Source: Flocculibacter collagenilyticus | GTDB taxonomy: Bacteria; Pseudomonadota; Gammaproteobacteria; Enterobacterales; Alteromonadaceae | DNA: 64,000 bases | Reading direction: 5' to 3' | Assembly: GCF_016469335.1 (NCBI RefSeq) | Contig: NZ_CP059888.1 | Location: 2,480,001 to 2,544,000 of the forward strand | Shown: positions 54,880 to 64,000 of the stretch, piece by piece | Layout: each line of letters opens with the position of its first letter | Position numbering within the stretch: the stretch's first letter is position 1 | Position numbers and translations under genes: made by a program | Notes under the pieces: generated by a model | What the model was told of the DNA's origin: nothing | What the model saw: the letters and a program-made list of their open reading frames with translations, nothing else | The model's database searches: none

Positions 54880-55273
54880 GTTTTCGTTCCTTCCGTATAA
54901 TTATTATTCTATTAGCACCCAACGATGCTGTTATATTTAATAAGTCCAAGGAATACGAAAAATGTTTAGCTATTTTTTAATTTTTTTGAATTTTTATGCA
55001 GACCAATGGGATTTATATCATAAACTTACAGTTATTCTTTTTTTCTGGGCAACTAGCACTTATGAAAAAGTAATAATTGAGCCATGTTCTTTATGTGCGC
55101 TCTAACCTCCTTTAACAATGCACTTAACTGTAATATATTCACACTGTGTCTACCCATCTTGCTGGGAATAACCAACTATCAAGAATCCAACTTAGTATAG
55201 GCGTATTAAAGCTATTAGATTTCGCTATACTTATCCGTAAACCATTCTATGCCCATTTCCCTTCACATCATCG
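54880..55273. promoter_or_regulatory. Upstream region of the giant toxin gene
   Basis: About 390 bp between the GTG start of the giant gene and the stop of the amidotransferase gene. It is AT-rich with no recognised gene. It must hold the toxin promoter unless transcription reads through from the amidotransferase gene. No clear -35/-10 pair or operator was assigned. Confidence 0.45.
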
Positions 55274-56038
55274 TCACACCACTTCTCCATGACGAAATAA
55301 AATAGACTCGCCTGAGTTCATTTTTTGCCACTCTTCGTCGTTAGTTAAGGGCCGTGTCGCGATTACTGTAACAATGTCGTTGGGGGTTGTTTCTTGTTGA
55401 AAGTCGACCATCATTTCTGCATCGATTAACGTTGCTTTGCCGAACGGTGCTTTGCGAGTTATCCAATGCAAATTATTTGAACAATATGCTAGCACGTACA
55501 CGCCGTCAGTCAGTAACATATTGAAAACACCCATTGCTTGTAATTGACTGCACAGCTTTGCAATATAACGAAATGCAGACTTCATATTTTTAGGTTTTGT
55601 AGGGTACTTTTCTTTGACTTCACTTAATAGCCAGCAAAAAGCCAACTCGCTGTCGGTGTTACCAATTGGGTGGAAGTGTTTGGTTGTTAATGATTTATAA
55701 CCTGTTAATTGACCATTATGCGCATAGGTAAAACTTCTTCCCCACAATTCTCGAGTAAAGGGATGGGTATTTTCTAAACATACTCGTCCTCTATTCGCTT
55801 GCCGAATATGGCTAATTACAGCGCAACTTTTGATCGGATAAGACTTCACAAGTTTTGCAATTTCAGACTCAAAACTAGGAAGTGGATCTTTAAATGAGCG
55901 GCATCCCTTTCCTTCATAAAAGGTAATTCCCCACCCATCTTTATGTGGGCCAGTATTACCACCACGTTCAAGCAAGCCTGAAAAGCTAAAACAAATATCT
56001 GTTGGCACATTGGCCGACATTCCTAACAATTCACACAT
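55274..56038 (-). CDS. Class II glutamine amidotransferase (YafJ-like)
   Basis: An N-terminal-nucleophile glutamine amidotransferase of 254 residues. The mature nucleophile is Cys2 (MCELLGMS), followed by the DGWGITFY segment, the ISHIRQANRG block with conserved Arg, and the AHNGQLTGY and GNTDSELAF motifs. These match the YafJ/GATase_6 group, whose physiological reaction is not firmly known. It stands alone, divergent from fadE. Confidence 0.9.
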   Translation of the reverse strand: MCELLGMSANVPTDICFSFSGLLERGGNTGPHKDGWGITFYEGKGCRSFKDPLPSFESEIAKLVKSYPIKSCAVISHIRQANRGRVCLENTHPFTRELWGRSFTYAHNGQLTGYKSLTTKHFHPIGNTDSELAFCWLLSEVKEKYPTKPKNMKSAFRYIAKLCSQLQAMGVFNMLLTDGVYVLAYCSNNLHWITRKAPFGKATLIDAEMMVDFQQETTPNDIVTVIATRPLTNDEEWQKMNSGESILFRHGEVV

Positions 56039-56204
56039 CTTTTTTTCCTAACTGAACGTATTAATAATACTTAGGTGTGTTCTTTAAACTCAAGTTGAGC
56101 AAATAAAAAGCAACCCGTAAGAACATTTTATTTTAATTCGTTAAACCTATAGTACAAATGATTATTTAGCTTGAAAGTTTACAGAATTCATTCTACTCTA
56201 TTAC

Positions 56205-56221
56205 TAGTGGTCTGACCTCTA
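56205..56221 (+). promoter_or_regulatory. FadR-like operator upstream of fadE
   Basis: TAGTGGTCTGACCTCTA is a nearly perfect 17-bp palindrome with the core TGGTCTGACC, which matches the TGGTCNGACC centre of E. coli FadR operators. It lies 15 bp before the fadE ATG and just upstream of its GGAG ribosome site. FadR represses fadE in E. coli when fatty acids are absent. The site is seen; which regulator this organism uses is inferred. Confidence 0.7.
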
Positions 56222-56236
56222 AAAACTGGAGAAATT

Positions 56237-58705
56237 ATGATAACAGCAATTTGGTTTCTGTCTTTCATCCTTATTTGTGGATATTTGGCATATAACCGTT
56301 CTAACCTAACGACATTTACAATTTGTACTGCCATCTTAATGATTGTAGGCACCGTATTTGACGTTGTTTCCATCATTGGCTGGTTAGTGTATTTAGCGAT
56401 AATGGTACCTTTTAACCTGACAAATATTCGTCAGCAATACATGACTAAGCCATTACTTAAAATGTATCGCAAAATCATGCCTGAGATGTCTCAAACAGAG
56501 CAAGAAGCACTAGATGCTGGGACAACTTGGTGGGAAGCCGACTTATTTAGAGGCAACCCAGATTGGCAGAAAATGCACAATTACACAGCACCTCGTTTAT
56601 CTTCTGAAGAGCAAGCTTTCCTAGACGGCCCTGTTGAAGAGTTATGTGGCATGCTAGACGAGTGGGAAATCACTCATGAACATGCGGATCTTCCTGATCA
56701 CATCTGGCAGTACCTCAAAGACAATAAATTCTTTGCGATGATTATCAAAAAAGAGTTTGGTGGCCTTGAATTTTCTGCTTATGCACAGTCACAAGTATTA
56801 CAAAAAATTACGAGTAAAAGCACCGTTGCAGCAAGTGTTGTAGGTGTACCAAACTCTTTAGGCCCTGGTGAGCTACTTCAGCACTATGGTACCAAAGAAC
56901 AACAAGATCATTACTTACCACGCCTTGCCCAAGGTAAAGAAATTCCTTGTTTTGCATTAACCAGCCCAGAAGCAGGTTCAGATGCTGGCGCAATACCTGA
57001 CTTTGGTATTGTATGTAAAGGTGAATGGGAAGGTAAAGAAGTACTTGGTATGAAGCTTACATGGAACAAGCGTTATATAACACTTGCCCCTGTAGCAACT
57101 GTACTTGGTCTTGCATTTAAACTATACGACCCTGAAAAGCTAATTGGTGATGAAGAAGATTTAGGCATTACTTGTGCTCTAATCCCTACTGACACAAAAG
57201 GCGTAAAAATTGGCCGTCGTCACTTCCCGCTTAACGTACCGTTCCAAAATGGTCCTACTCAAGGTGAAGAAATCTTTGTGCCTCTTGATTACATCATTGG
57301 TGGTACAGAAATGGCAGGTCAAGGCTGGCGTATGCTAGTTGAATGTTTGTCGGTTGGTCGTGCAATTACATTGCCTTCAAACAGTACTGGTGGCATTAAA
57401 GCAATGGCATTAGCAACAGGTGCATACAGCCGCATTCGTCGCCAATTCAAACTTCCAATTGGTAAAATGGAAGGTATTGAAGAACCAATCGCACGCATTG
57501 GCGGGTATGCCTACCTTGCAGATGCAGCAACAACAATGGGTACAGCAGCAATAGACGCTGGTGAAAAACCATCTGTTATTTCAGCTATTGTAAAATATCA
57601 CATGACTGAGCGCATGCGTGAAACCATGATCGACGCGATGGACGTTCACGGCGGTAAAGGTATTTGTATGGGCCCAAATAACTATTTAGCTCGTGGCTAC
57701 CAAGGTGCGCCAGTTGCTATTACGGTTGAAGGTGCGAATATTCTTACCAGAAATATGATTATTTATGGTCAAGGTGCTATTCGTTGTCATCCATATGTAT
57801 TAGCTGAATTAGACGCAGCTAAAATTAAAGATGATCGTGAAGCGGTTAAAGCCTTTGATCGTGCGTTATTTGGTCATATTGGATTTAGCATCAGTAACTT
57901 CTTCCGTTCATTCTGGTTGTCGCTTACAAACGCTAAGTTCATTGGTGCGCCTTATAACGACTCAACTAAACGTTATTATCAACAAGCATCACGTTTTAGT
58001 TCAGCACTTGCATTTACATCTGACATTGCAATGGCAACGTTAGGTGGCAACCTTAAGCGTAAAGAGCGTGTATCTGCACGTTTAGGCGATATTTTAAGTG
58101 CACTTTACTTAACATCTGCAACACTTAAGCGCTTTAATGATGAAGGCCGCCAAGCTGAGCACAAGGTGCTTATGCAATGGGCAGCTGAAGATAGCTTATA
58201 TAAAGCACAAGATGCCTTGTATGAACTAACAGAAAACTTCCCTAATCGCTTAGTTGGTAAGTTCCTTAAATTAGTGTTATTCCCATTAGGTAAAACACTG
58301 CAAAAGCCTGCTGATACGTTAGATCACAAAGTAGCTAGATTCTTGCAAACGCCTTCTGAAGCGCGTACAGCGTTAGCACGCAATATCTACCTAACGCGTG
58401 AAGATAACAACGCAATTGGTATGCAAGAACAAGCGTTAGACGACATTATCGCGTCAGAGCCAATTTTCGACAAAATCTGTCTGGGCCTTGGTGAGAAGCT
58501 ACCTTTCTACCGTCTTGGTGAAGTAGCCGATAAAGGTTTAGCTGCTGGTATCATTACCGACAAAGAAGCTGCACTTCTTCACAGAGCTGAAGAAGGACGT
58601 TTACGCTCTATTAATGTAGACGACTTTGAGTCTGACTACTTAAAAGGCGGTCAAGTTGGTAAAGACAAGAAAAAGAGCAGCAAGTCTGACTCTAAAGCAG
58701 CGTAA
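56237..58705 (+). CDS. fadE: Acyl-CoA dehydrogenase FadE
   Basis: The membrane-associated FAD enzyme of the first step of fatty-acid beta-oxidation. Its 822 residues compare with about 814 in E. coli. It begins with two hydrophobic segments (about 1-55), then the acyl-CoA dehydrogenase domains with [14 protein letters not shown] and the helical core with [13 protein letters not shown] long FadE-specific C-terminal domain (about 560-800) and a Lys/Ser-rich tail follow. ATG 56237 has GGAG upstream. A FadR-like operator precedes it and a strong terminator follows. Confidence 0.96.
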   Translation: MITAIWFLSFILICGYLAYNRSNLTTFTICTAILMIVGTVFDVVSIIGWLVYLAIMVPFNLTNIRQQYMTKPLLKMYRKIMPEMSQTEQEALDAGTTWWEADLFRGNPDWQKMHNYTAPRLSSEEQAFLDGPVEELCGMLDEWEITHEHADLPDHIWQYLKDNKFFAMIIKKEFGGLEFSAYAQSQVLQKITSKSTVAASVVGVPNSLGPGELLQHYGTKEQQDHYLPRLAQGKEIPCFALTSPEAGSDAGAIPDFGIVCKGEWEGKEVLGMKLTWNKRYITLAPVATVLGLAFKLYDPEKLIGDEEDLGITCALIPTDTKGVKIGRRHFPLNVPFQNGPTQGEEIFVPLDYIIGGTEMAGQGWRMLVECLSVGRAITLPSNSTGGIKAMALATGAYSRIRRQFKLPIGKMEGIEEPIARIGGYAYLADAATTMGTAAIDAGEKPSVISAIVKYHMTERMRETMIDAMDVHGGKGICMGPNNYLARGYQGAPVAITVEGANILTRNMIIYGQGAIRCHPYVLAELDAAKIKDDREAVKAFDRALFGHIGFSISNFFRSFWLSLTNAKFIGAPYNDSTKRYYQQASRFSSALAFTSDIAMATLGGNLKRKERVSARLGDILSALYLTSATLKRFNDEGRQAEHKVLMQWAAEDSLYKAQDALYELTENFPNRLVGKFLKLVLFPLGKTLQKPADTLDHKVARFLQTPSEARTALARNIYLTREDNNAIGMQEQALDDIIASEPIFDKICLGLGEKLPFYRLGEVADKGLAAGIITDKEAALLHRAEEGRLRSINVDDFESDYLKGGQVGKDKKKSSKSDSKAA

Positions 58706-58745
58706 TAGCCTTAACTAAATAGTCTATTAGGTTTCCAACCAACGT

Positions 58746-58778
58746 AAAAAGCACTTCATTTTTGAAGTGCTTTTTTTT
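58746..58778 (+). terminator. Rho-independent terminator after fadE
   Basis: A perfect stem AAAAAGCACTTCA/TGAAGTGCTTTTT with a short T-loop is followed by additional Ts. It lies about 40 bp after the fadE stop and is potentially bidirectional. Confidence 0.93.
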
Positions 58779-58889
58779 ATAAACATAAGCCTTTAGCCTA
58801 CTTCCCTACGACATCTAACTTTCTTAGCTATACTAACCTTTCCTCATTCATTCTTAACAACACGTTTTAATTTCATAAGGCGAACGATA

Positions 58890-59684
58890 TTGAATAGTAA
58901 TGCAAGCTGGATCACCTTCGTGGCGCGAGCAGGGTATGGCGCTAAGTGTGTTGTTTATAGCATTTTAGGATTATTCACCATTCTGGCTGCCTACGGTTCG
59001 GCAAGCACTGAGGATGTGTCAAAAGAGAATGTATTTAAAGAAATTTTAAGCCAACCTTTTGGAAGGTTACTTCTTACTATTTTAGCAACGTGCTTATTTT
59101 GTTACACATCATGGCGCTGGATACAAGGACTGTTAAATCCAGAAGGTTTAGAAAATAATAAACCTAAAGCTATTTTTACACGGGCTTTCTATTTCATCTC
59201 TGGGTTACTTTATGCCTCAATCGGTATATTGGCGGTAAACATGTTGCTGGGTAGCAATGATAAAAATTCGAGTACTAGCCAATCTATGGCAGGAAGATTA
59301 ATGCAAGAAGCTTGGGGACAGTGGCTAGTGGCCGCACTTGGTGGAGTGATAGTGATATTTGCACTTTTACAATGTAAACATGCCTTTAAAGTCGACTTTA
59401 TGGATAAATTTGTGACTGATGACATGAGTAGTCACGAAAAAAATATCACTCGAAAAGTAGGCATATTAGGCTTTGGCGCGAGAGGTTTGGTGTACTGCAT
59501 TGTGGGTGGCTTCTTTATACAAGCTGCCATTTTGCATGATCCAAACCATGCAGGTGGCTTAAAAGAGGCGCTTGATACATTATTAGCACAACCCTACGGT
59601 ATATGGTTGTTAGGTTTAACAGGTTCAGGACTGCTTGCGTTTGGTATTTTTTGTGGTTTTGAAGCGCGTTATCGCAAAACTTAA
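58890..59684 (+). CDS. DUF1206 integral membrane protein
   Basis: A 264-residue membrane protein with six predicted helices in three pairs. Each pair begins with an ARxGYxAK- or ARGLVY-like segment (VARAGYGAKCVVYSILG; FTRAFYFISGLLYA; FGARGLVYCIVGG), the three-fold DUF1206 pattern. Function is unknown. The start is TTG 58890 with AAGGCGA upstream; no ATG lies close by in frame. It is a single gene between two apparent units. Confidence 0.85.
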   Translation: MNSNASWITFVARAGYGAKCVVYSILGLFTILAAYGSASTEDVSKENVFKEILSQPFGRLLLTILATCLFCYTSWRWIQGLLNPEGLENNKPKAIFTRAFYFISGLLYASIGILAVNMLLGSNDKNSSTSQSMAGRLMQEAWGQWLVAALGGVIVIFALLQCKHAFKVDFMDKFVTDDMSSHEKNITRKVGILGFGARGLVYCIVGGFFIQAAILHDPNHAGGLKEALDTLLAQPYGIWLLGLTGSGLLAFGIFCGFEARYRKT

Positions 59685-59811
59685 TTCGACAACTTAACTG
59701 AGCACAGCATTTACCCTGAAACTTTGCTATTATGCAGCCTGCAATTTTCATCACACCCTCATTTATATGGGTAACGAATTAAGCTTACGCTAATTATCTT
59801 CAGGAACCATA

Positions 59812-60489
59812 GTGAACAATAACGATATATTACGCCGCCTTCGATTTAGCTTCGAATTTAATGACAAAAAAATGATTGCTTTATTTGCCTCTGCTGGGCG
59901 AGATGTCACTCAGCAACAATTAAAAAGTTGGCTAAAAAAAGAAGACGACCCTGAGTTTGTTAATTGCACTGATAATCAGCTGGCTTACTTTTTAACTGGC
60001 TTAATACACGAAAAGCGTGGAAAACAAGATGGTGAGCAACGTCCTGTAGAAAAAAAACTAACGAATAATATCATTCTTAATAAACTTAAGATTGCACTCA
60101 ATTTAAAAGCAGAAGATATTGTCGCCATGCTTTCCTCAGTCAATTTCTCAATGAGCAAAGCTGAATTAACTGCGTTTTTTCGTAAACCAGATCATAAACA
60201 TTATCGTGACTGCAAAGATCAGGTGTTAAGAAACTTCTTACAAGCGATTCAGCATAAATACCGCAAATCTCCTTTGCCTAAGTCTCGTGAGCAAGCTGAA
60301 GATGAAGCTGCACAATCTGCGTACCAGCAATTTAAAGCTAAACCTGCTAAAAATACTGATGAAAACCAGCAAGCTGAGCAAGTTAGAAAAACACAGTCAA
60401 AACCCTCAAAGATGTATGTAAACCCTAATGCAAAAAAGAAGCAGAAGTCAGACAGAAACGTTCTTAAATTGAAGTCTTCTGATAAATAA
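59812..60489 (+). CDS. DUF1456 protein (YehS-like)
   Basis: A 225-residue protein with two DUF1456 repeats (about residues 1-70 and 84-150), each starting with NDILRRLRFSFEF- or NIILNKLKIALNL-like sequence. A Lys/Gln-rich disordered tail of about 70 residues follows and is longer than in E. coli YehS. Function is unknown. The start is GTG 59812 with AGGA upstream. A hairpin terminator candidate follows. Confidence 0.88.
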   Translation: MNNNDILRRLRFSFEFNDKKMIALFASAGRDVTQQQLKSWLKKEDDPEFVNCTDNQLAYFLTGLIHEKRGKQDGEQRPVEKKLTNNIILNKLKIALNLKAEDIVAMLSSVNFSMSKAELTAFFRKPDHKHYRDCKDQVLRNFLQAIQHKYRKSPLPKSREQAEDEAAQSAYQQFKAKPAKNTDENQQAEQVRKTQSKPSKMYVNPNAKKKQKSDRNVLKLKSSDK

Positions 60490-60495
60490 TGATGC

Positions 60496-60545
60496 GATGA
60501 GGTTTTGTTGACGCTTGTTTTCGACAACCTCATCACATTTTTGTA
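60496..60545 (+). terminator. Terminator candidate after the DUF1456 gene
   Basis: GATGAGGTT (60496-60504) pairs with AACCTCATC (60526-60534), with a GTTG/CGAC inner extension and an 11-base loop, followed by a T-rich stretch. It begins 7 bp after the stop codon. Confidence 0.65.
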
Positions 60546-60720
60546 GTGTTACCCTTAATGCTAACGTAGCTAAGACGTTATGATTATTTCCAAAGGTCAA
60601 CAAGCGATATGAGCGTGAACACTACAACCTATTTTTCAACGATTGTTTGAGAATACTACTTTAATTAACTATTTAATATTGTTAGATTATCTATAGTAGT
60701 AACAAAGGATGTATGAATAA

Positions 60721-61245
60721 ATGGAAATAATTACAATCAGCAACGCTAAACAACTTCAATTTTACTTATCCCCACTTAGCAACTTATTATTTGATTGTGT
60801 TACTACAGGAGCCTCTATTGGCTTTACCCTTCCCTTTAGTTTAGAAGACGCAATGAAATATTGGCAAAGCATTGCCAATGATCTCGAGCAACGTAATAAA
60901 ATTTTATTAGTTGCCATTATCGATAATCAGTTGGTTGGTTCGGTACAATTAAGTCTTTGCATTAAAGATAATGCGCGACACCGAGCAGAAGTTGAAAAAC
61001 TGATGGTTTTATCAACCGCAAGAGGAAAAGGGGTTGCTAAGGCTCTGATGATAGAGCTTGAGTCATACGCACAACGCTCAAACAGGTATTTATTAGTATT
61101 GGATACGCGTGTGGGTGACATTGCGTCAATTCTCTATCAAAAAATTGGCTATATAGCCGCAGGGACAATTCCTAACTTCACCGTAGACTCTAATAATAAC
61201 CACGAAGATACGTGTTATTTTTATAAAAACATAAACTACTCATAA
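60721..61245 (+). CDS. GNAT-family N-acetyltransferase
   Basis: A 174-residue GNAT protein. The acetyl-CoA-binding motif lies in MVLSTARGKGVAKALMIELE (R/QxxGxG/A type), preceded by the VGSVQLSL strand and followed by LLVLDTRVGDIAS and YQKIGYIAAG. It resembles small-molecule or antibiotic-type acetyltransferases, but the substrate cannot be told. It is a separate gene before the HAD phosphatase. Confidence 0.87.
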   Translation: MEIITISNAKQLQFYLSPLSNLLFDCVTTGASIGFTLPFSLEDAMKYWQSIANDLEQRNKILLVAIIDNQLVGSVQLSLCIKDNARHRAEVEKLMVLSTARGKGVAKALMIELESYAQRSNRYLLVLDTRVGDIASILYQKIGYIAAGTIPNFTVDSNNNHEDTCYFYKNINYS

Positions 61246-61294
61246 CGTTAGTGCTTTTAACGTTTTAAAATTTCGATGACAATTTAAAATCACG

Positions 61295-61966
61295 ATGACA
61301 AGGTCGAACAAACCTAACTTAGCGTTATTCGACTTCGACGGTACGCTAACAACAACTGACACGTACTCAACATTTATTAAGCGCATACTTAATAGCAGTC
61401 CATATACTGCCAAAACCATTTGGCGAAAACTATGTGTTATACCTGTTTTATTTTGCTACAAGTTAGGGTTAATATCTGCCACTCACGCACGCGTAAAAAG
61501 CTCCTTTATCGTACTTAAAGGGCTATCAACAAGTACTGTGGAAGAAACCGCATTACAATATGTTGATGACTTATTTCCACACATTATTAGGCCAGAAATT
61601 TACGAGTGCCTGCAGCTACACAAACAGCAAAACGATACTGTAGTTATTGTATCTGCTTCACTCGATGTGTACCTAAAAGTATGGTGTAAACGCAATAACC
61701 TAAAACTACTGTGTTCGCAGCTAGAAACCGCACACTTAAACACGAACGATGAAATTTATACAGGAGAGTATTTAGGCGCCGACTGCTGTGGTGAAGAAAA
61801 AGCTCGAAGAATACAACAACACTTCCCTCTTCATCAATACAACACAATTTATGCCTATGGCGATACGCCTGAAGATTATCCCATGCTATCTCTTGCGCAC
61901 CATCACGTTTATCAAGGCAACAATTTAAATCGCATAAAATCGTTAATTTCATCCAAATTAAGTTAA
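61295..61966 (+). CDS. HAD-superfamily (subfamily IB) phosphatase
   Basis: A 223-residue hydrolase of the SerB/HAD-IB group. Motif I is DFDGTLTTTD (nucleophile first Asp), motif II the Ser in VIVSASLDVYL, and motif III/IV the Lys in GEEKARRI with YGDTPEDYPML. It is a phosphomonoesterase of unknown substrate, most like phosphoserine-phosphatase-like proteins of marine gammaproteobacteria. It lies 44 bp before rdgB and may share its transcript. Confidence 0.86.
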   Translation: MTRSNKPNLALFDFDGTLTTTDTYSTFIKRILNSSPYTAKTIWRKLCVIPVLFCYKLGLISATHARVKSSFIVLKGLSTSTVEETALQYVDDLFPHIIRPEIYECLQLHKQQNDTVVIVSASLDVYLKVWCKRNNLKLLCSQLETAHLNTNDEIYTGEYLGADCCGEEKARRIQQHFPLHQYNTIYAYGDTPEDYPMLSLAHHHVYQGNNLNRIKSLISSKLS

Positions 61967-62010
61967 AATAGCTGAGTTCAAAAATTATTTAATGCGAGAA
62001 GGTCTCAAGC

Positions 62011-62625
62011 ATGCAATCTATTGTGTTAGCCACTGGCAACAAAGGTAAAGTAAAAGAATTAGGCGAAATGCTTTTCTCTTTAAATATCAACGTTATTCCA
62101 CAAAGTGATTTTGATGTACCTGAAGTTCCAGAAACGGGCACTACTTTCGTTGAGAATGCCATTATTAAAGCACGTCATGCTGCGAAGATAACTAGATTAC
62201 CCGCTATTGCAGATGACTCTGGTATCGAGGTTGATGCACTAAATGGCGCACCTGGCATTTACTCTGCGCGTTATGCAGGCAGTAATGCGAGTGATCAAGA
62301 TAACATCGAAAAACTCCTTGAACAGCTTAAAAATAACGAAAACAGATCTGCACGTTTTCAATGTGTGTTGGTTTATATGCGCCACGCCGACGATCCAACC
62401 CCAATAATCTGTCAGGGCACATGGGAAGGCACAATTACTCAAGCTCCTAGTGGTTTAAGTGGATTTGGTTATGATCCTGTATTCTGGGTAGAAGACCAAC
62501 AATGTACGTCTGCTGAATTAGCGCCTGAAGTTAAAAATGGCCTTAGCCACAGAGGTCAAGCCCTAAAACTATTACTTAATAAGCTGCGTGCACAAACAGC
62601 AGCACTTGCTAAAGAAAGTAATTAG
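62011..62625 (+). CDS. rdgB: XTP/dITP pyrophosphatase RdgB
   Basis: RdgB hydrolyses non-canonical purine triphosphates (dITP, XTP) and so keeps them out of DNA. The 204-residue protein has the N-terminal [15 protein letters not shown] motif, the [24 protein letters not shown] block with catalytic acidic residues, and [10 protein letters not shown] followed by [11 protein letters not shown]. Length is normal. The hemW start follows three bases after the stop; the pair is a common gammaproteobacterial arrangement. Confidence 0.96.
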   Translation: MQSIVLATGNKGKVKELGEMLFSLNINVIPQSDFDVPEVPETGTTFVENAIIKARHAAKITRLPAIADDSGIEVDALNGAPGIYSARYAGSNASDQDNIEKLLEQLKNNENRSARFQCVLVYMRHADDPTPIICQGTWEGTITQAPSGLSGFGYDPVFWVEDQQCTSAELAPEVKNGLSHRGQALKLLLNKLRAQTAALAKESN

Positions 62626-62628
62626 CAA

Positions 62629-63789
62629 ATGCCTGCTATGTTAACGCTTCCTCCGCTTAGTCTTTATATCCATATTCCGTGGTGTGTTCAAAAATGTCCT
62701 TATTGCGACTTTAATTCACATGGTTTAAAAAATAAGGGTACCCAGAGCATTCCTGAATCAGCGTATATTCAGCATGTTTTGGATGACTTAAAGCAAGATC
62801 TAAAATATGTACAAAACAGAAAGCTGTATTCCATTTTTATTGGTGGAGGAACGCCCTCATTACTTAGCCAAGCAGCAATGAAAACGTTACTTGATGGGGT
62901 TCAAGCATTGATCCCTTTTGAGTCAGATATTGAAATAACCATGGAAGCTAACCCTGGCACATTGGAAACAGAAAAGTTTCAAGGATTTCAACAAGCCGGT
63001 ATCACTCGCATGTCGTTGGGAGTTCAAAGTTTTCAAGAACAAAAGTTGTCTGCGCTAGGTAGAATTCATGATAAGCAGCAAGCCATTGATGCGGCTAAGT
63101 GGGTGAATCAAATTGGGCTTAACAGCTTTAACCTTGACTTAATGCACGGCTTGCCAAACCAATCTATTGATGATGCGCTATCTGACTTGCAACACGCAAT
63201 AGATTTAGCGCCACCGCATTTGTCTTGGTATCAACTTACGCTAGAACCAAATACGCTGTTTTATTCTCAGCCCCCCGTGTTACCAAAAGACGACACCTTA
63301 TGGGACATTCAAGAACGTGGCCACGCTTTATTGCTCGCCAATGGTTATGAGCAGTATGAAGTGTCGGCATACAGTAAGCCAGATTACCAGTGTAAGCATA
63401 ATTTAAACTACTGGCAGTTTGGTGATTATCTTGGAATTGGATGTGGCGCGCATGGCAAAATAACCCTGCCGCAACAAAATAAAATCATCCGTACGAGCAA
63501 AGTTAAGCACCCAAAAGGCTATATGGATTTAACTAAGCCTTATTTGTATGAACAGCAAGAAATTGCAGAAAGTGATCGTCCATTTGAGTTTTTCTTAAAT
63601 CGTTTTAGATTATTTTCACCTTGTGATCTTAATCAATTTGAGCAATATACAGGCCTTCCTTCTAGCCATGTTTCTTCTATACTGGAACAAGCTCAAACCA
63701 AACAGTTAATCACAGTTAACAACAACATAGTGACCTTAACACAACAAGGCCGCTGGCATTTAAACACGCTTTTAGCGCTATTTATGTAA
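62629..63789 (+). CDS. hemW: Radical SAM heme chaperone HemW
   Basis: HemW binds heme and a 4Fe-4S cluster and is thought to insert heme into respiratory proteins; it was earlier annotated as an oxygen-independent coproporphyrinogen oxidase. In the 386 residues the cluster motif is CVQKCPYC (CxxxCxxC) within HIPWCVQKCPYCDF. The GGGTPSLL SAM-binding segment, the NLDLMHGLPNQS block and the C-terminal HemN-type domain follow. The extra cysteine of true HemN is absent from the motif. Start ATG 62629, or the ATG four codons later. Confidence 0.94.
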   Translation: MPAMLTLPPLSLYIHIPWCVQKCPYCDFNSHGLKNKGTQSIPESAYIQHVLDDLKQDLKYVQNRKLYSIFIGGGTPSLLSQAAMKTLLDGVQALIPFESDIEITMEANPGTLETEKFQGFQQAGITRMSLGVQSFQEQKLSALGRIHDKQQAIDAAKWVNQIGLNSFNLDLMHGLPNQSIDDALSDLQHAIDLAPPHLSWYQLTLEPNTLFYSQPPVLPKDDTLWDIQERGHALLLANGYEQYEVSAYSKPDYQCKHNLNYWQFGDYLGIGCGAHGKITLPQQNKIIRTSKVKHPKGYMDLTKPYLYEQQEIAESDRPFEFFLNRFRLFSPCDLNQFEQYTGLPSSHVSSILEQAQTKQLITVNNNIVTLTQQGRWHLNTLLALFM

Positions 63790-63913
63790 AACTTTACTGC
63801 AACATCGCTTTTTTATAAGAAAACTTACATTCTTTTAATTCATATAGTGGCTTTGGTCAGATAGTATGTTGCAGTGTTCAAAATAATAATTATTAGATTG
63901 TATGGAGTAAATC

Positions 63914-64000
63914 ATGTCTACCAAATTAAGCCTTGCTGCACTAGCTGTATCTGCTGCACTGTTAAGTGGTTGTGGCGACGAGACGGTTGATAACACATCA
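63914..64000 (+). CDS. Lipoprotein, N-terminal fragment at window edge
   Basis: Twenty-nine codons are visible before the window ends. They form a lipoprotein signal peptide with basic start, Ala/Leu-rich core and lipobox LLSGC, followed by GDETVDNTS. GGAG precedes the ATG at good spacing. The mature protein and its function lie outside the window. Confidence 0.7.
   Translation, partial: MSTKLSLAALAVSAALLSGCGDETVDNTS

Noticed and set aside
57831-58043. Small plus-strand frame within fadE
   Set aside because: It is out of frame inside a fully supported gene and shows no family features.

Overview
The window comes from the chromosome of an AT-rich, motile, marine-type gammaproteobacterium. 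The sodium-motor-type flagellar genes flgP and flgT, a Vibrio/Alteromonadales-like cheV-cheR-flgA-flgM-flgN neighbourhood, ettA, fadE, rdgB and hemW, and the low GC together suggest Alteromonadales (Colwellia, Thalassotalea or Pseudoalteromonas relatives). That placement is inference. No tRNA, rRNA, CRISPR array, transposase or phage gene was recognised.

Region 1 (1-5525) holds chemotaxis and flagellar genes. cheR (cut by the window edge) and cheV lie on the minus strand. flgA, flgM and flgN lie on the plus strand, with a near-consensus sigma-28 promoter in front of flgM. flgP (minus) has a sigma-54-like promoter, and flgT (plus) follows. An alpha/beta hydrolase gene (5509-6363) separates this region from the next.

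Region 2 (6404-25101) is a complete aryl-polyene type II polyketide cluster, all on the minus strand and tightly packed with overlapping genes. Its families appear in the order of the known ape genes C-D-E-F-G-H-I-J-K-L-M-N-O-P-Q-R. Three features are notable: the glycosyltransferase and acyltransferase (fused as ApeJ elsewhere) are separate genes, an MIO aromatic amino-acid ammonia-lyase is inserted, and a flavin-dependent oxidoreductase with halogenase signature residues is present. In outline, the lyase may make a cinnamate-type starter and ApeH would load it on an ACP. KS/CLF, KR and the paired DH subunits would then build the polyene, acyl- and glycosyltransferases would anchor it to a lipid carrier, and LolA-like, MMPL, DUF3261 and COG4648 proteins would move it to the outer membrane. 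A phosphopantetheinyl transferase ends the cluster.

Region 3 (25570-30109) holds ordinary small genes: ettA, a PilZ protein, a VF530/DUF2132 protein, a GFA-family protein, an entericidin-like lipoprotein and a frameshifted prolyl-4-hydroxylase-like gene.

Region 4 (30241-54879, minus strand) is the most unusual part: a polymorphic-toxin-like locus. One 6543-residue protein joins a very long YD/RHS repeat array, Ig/cadherin-like repeats (three almost identical 663-bp tandem units), a Pro-rich VNTR hinge, RTX/HCBP-type repeats, further Ig folds, LysM and a variable C-terminal region. A candidate immunity gene follows directly. Downstream lies a displaced alternative tip cassette whose first 1.5 kb is nearly identical to the giant gene but which has no evident start, followed by its own candidate immunity gene. 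Further on is a truncated third cassette. A 160-170-bp non-coding repeat with a large inverted repeat stands immediately upstream (in the transcription sense) of both the displaced and the truncated cassette. The architecture suggests tip switching by homologous recombination.

Region 5 (55274-64000) holds housekeeping genes: a class II glutamine amidotransferase, fadE with a FadR-like operator, DUF1206 and DUF1456 proteins, a GNAT acetyltransferase, a HAD phosphatase, rdgB, hemW and the start of a lipoprotein gene.
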